64,000 bases of DNA. It comes from Seriola aureovittata (Eukaryota > Chordata > Actinopteri > Carangiformes > Carangidae). The notes beneath the pieces are model-generated. The model did not search any database and had not been told where the DNA came from. It was given only the letters and a program-made list of their open reading frames with translations. Numbering within the stretch: position 1 is the stretch's first letter; each line of letters opens with the position of its first letter. Made by a program: the position numbers and the translations under genes. The DNA is taken from assembly GCF_021018895.1 (NCBI RefSeq), contig NC_079384.1, positions 8,550,140 through 8,614,139 on the forward strand. Direction: 5' to 3'. Positions 61,985-64,000 of this stretch are shown piece by piece.

Positions 61985-63887
61985 ATGCCGTCGAGTGTGC
62001 GGGCCGGGAGCCTGAAGGACCCGGAGGTGGCTGAACTGTTCTCCAGGGAGGATCCCGAGAAGCTCTTCACAGACCTAAGGGAGATAGGCCATGGGAGCTT
62101 CGGAGCAGTCTACTTCGTAAGTTGCTTTTCCTCTGTGTTTGTGTATATATACATTATATATACACATATGTGATGGACTCTAACTTAATTTGGTTTTCTA
62201 TAGTAGGTCTAAATTGTGCCTCTACTTCTGAGCTGTATGAACTAAAGTTGAGGAATTATTTTTTAACTTGAATGTAGAAAATTTAGTGACAAAAATGGTC
62301 CCCCTCTTATAAATCAATTGGACTTAGTGTGCAGCTAATATTTTGCTGATACAGATACAGCTCTAAAATATGAATATGGGCTTCTAATTATAAGGCAAAT
62401 GATAATTAACCTAGCTGAAAATCTGTTCTTGAATTCTGGACAAAGAATTCTTGTTTTTCAGTCACACCGACACGCACTACTGACGAGCTATTGAAAGTAG
62501 TCTGCTTTGAGACCATGGAAAGTTTTGTCTGCTGCCACTTTTCACTTATGAATTTATGATTTTATAAATTTAAGACTTTTGCAGTATTGATTTCTGTTCA
62601 TATCATGGTCTCTACAGGGAGAGACATGGCTAGAAAAGTCACTTATATTAATCTTGTAAATTGGCCGTTTAGATCAAGACATTTCAGAGAAATTTGAGTT
62701 ATTGATACATAATGTAAGAAATGGAATACATATTAATAATAAAAATTTGATTGAAATTCATTATCTTGATCAAAGCCGTTGATTTGCTTTCTTGTTGTCT
62801 GTAAGTGAGACCAAATATGAAATTTTATATCACCTTGGACTTCAGAGAGAATTTTTTTGACATCAAATGCACATAAAATTTTCATTACAATTGTTCATTG
62901 TAGCAGTTCTGGGTATTTCAGGGGATAGTACAACCCAAAAGCTCTTGCACTGATGTGGAAAATAAAACAGCATCGATAAAATTAACTGCCGCTCTCTCGC
63001 ATCATTTCACTGTGATGAATATAGTCAGAGGCAGGGTGGTTATCGGCAAGCAAAGGTGAGCACAGCGAAGGCTTGACAGTCAATGGGAAGAGTGATGTTG
63101 GGGGTCAGAGATGGTGTCTGTCAGACAAGAGGAGGGAAGCTAATGATGGTACTGCCAATTGGATCACAAGGTGGATAAACCATCAGCTAATGATGAAAGG
63201 TGGCAGTAGAGAGGAAAAGATAAAAACACGGTGATAGTGAAGCAGAACTTGTAAGTGGTGGATGAAAAGCTCTGGTTAATGAAGGGTGAAGAGGAGCTAT
63301 TCATGGATGAAGGGATCGATGGGAGAGGAGGGCAGATGAGAAAAGAGAAGGAGACTCAGTAGGAATCCTTGTTTTTCTTTGTTGGGTCTGAAGTTAAAAA
63401 TGGCCGACACACAATCCCAGAGTTCCCAGCTATTTAGTGAAAATACAGTATGTGGCATTGGTGCTGTCATCCACATCAAATGATCATTTACTTTCACTGA
63501 AATTCTGCTGTCAGAAATACAAAGCAGGGGCATCTCTACTGACAAAAGAAAACTGTGAAAGACTTGAGCAGAAGAACTAATTTCTCATCAGTTGTCCCTA
63601 ACTTTTCCACATTAGGCCCACGACATCCGCACCAATGAGGTGGTGGCCATCAAGAAGATGTCCTATAGTGGCAAGCAGTCCAACGAGGTAGGACGTGGAA
63701 AAAGTCTAATCCCACTTCTTCTGTAGATGATCTGTTTATCAGTTAAGTTTTCTTATCCCTGATTGTGGCTCTGGTCGTGTTCCAGAAATGGCAGGATATC
63801 ATCAAGGAAGTGAAGTTCCTCCAGAAACTGCGCCACCCCAACACCGTTGAGTACCGTGGCTGCTACCTGAGAGAGCACACAGCATGG
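61985..63887 (+). CDS. taok2: TAO kinase 2, N-terminal exons (3' partial)
   Basis: Three coding exons are visible: 61985-62116, 63616-63687, 63786-63887, giving the first 102 residues of a family about 1000-1200 long. The start [18 protein letters not shown] fits TAO kinases. The Gly-rich loop is IGHGSFGAV (about residues 34-42), the ATP-anchoring Lys is in VVAIKKM (about 57), and the alpha-C Glu is in KEVKFL. KQSNEKWQDI, RHPNT and [12 protein letters not shown] favour TAOK2 over TAOK1 (KQSTE, KHPNS, YKGCY). TAOK2 is a Ste20-type MAP3K acting on MEK3/6-p38 and JNK and on microtubules in neurons. His replaces the usual Arg in AHDIRTNE. The catalytic loop and C-terminal half lie off the right edge. 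Confidence 0.93.
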
Positions 63888-63889
63888 GT

Positions 63890-63891
<2 letters not shown>

Positions 63892-63944
<53 letters not shown>
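63892..63944 (+). repeat. GT microsatellite abutting a taok2 splice donor
   Basis: About 26 GT units begin inside the donor (gtaagtgtgt...) only four bases after the exon ends at 63887. Confidence 0.95.
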
Positions 63945-63947
<3 letters not shown>

Positions 63948-64000
63948 ACAATCTTAACTGTAACACCATCTCCATCACATTCATGAAAAACATCATTTTG

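Overview
The window reads as vertebrate nuclear DNA, almost certainly from a ray-finned (teleost) fish. Genes are split into many short exons with GT-AG introns. Microsatellites (CA, CT, GT) and short interspersed repeats of fish type are common. The encoded proteins match vertebrate families. There are no bacterial operons, CRISPR arrays or phage genes.

Layout from left to right: (1) 1.5-7.6 kb, plus strand: a gene for a multi-immunoglobulin-domain membrane protein whose 5' end lies off the window. (2) 9.5-15.6 kb, plus: a large acidic protein, best read as apolipoprotein B receptor (apobr). (3) 16.7-22.7 kb, plus: an unrecognised Ser/Thr/Asn-rich protein with a short C-terminal coiled coil and a promoter of cell-cycle type. 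(4) 23.5-32.1 kb, plus: eif3c, complete. (5) 32.5-36.6 kb, minus: prodh2, convergent with eif3c. (6) 38.5-42.1 kb, minus: tbx6. (7) 45.4-49.2 kb, minus: nif3l1. (8) 52.6-54.8 kb, minus: cabp5. (9) 58.4 kb to the right edge, plus: taok2, with a long leader and the first three coding exons.

The genes do not form one pathway; this is a conserved vertebrate neighbourhood. apobr, eif3c, tbx6 and taok2 all map to human 16p11-p12, while prodh2 and cabp5 are on human 19q, which fits a fish linkage block that predates their separation. I read exon boundaries by eye from splice signals and frame continuity. In every reconstructed complete gene the exon lengths sum to a multiple of three.

The most unusual item is the Ig gene. 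Its transmembrane exon sits in the middle of the Ig series rather than at the end, and every complete internal exon is a symmetric phase 1-1 module. Past the membrane segment the Ig domains lose canonical cysteines and have fewer N-glycosylation sequons per residue, as if that half lies in the cytosol. G- and C-runs in the intron just after the membrane exon could influence its splicing. Other points of interest are T-box-like inverted repeats upstream of tbx6, a duplicated exon pair in the unrecognised cell-cycle-type gene, and upstream ORFs in the taok2 leader.
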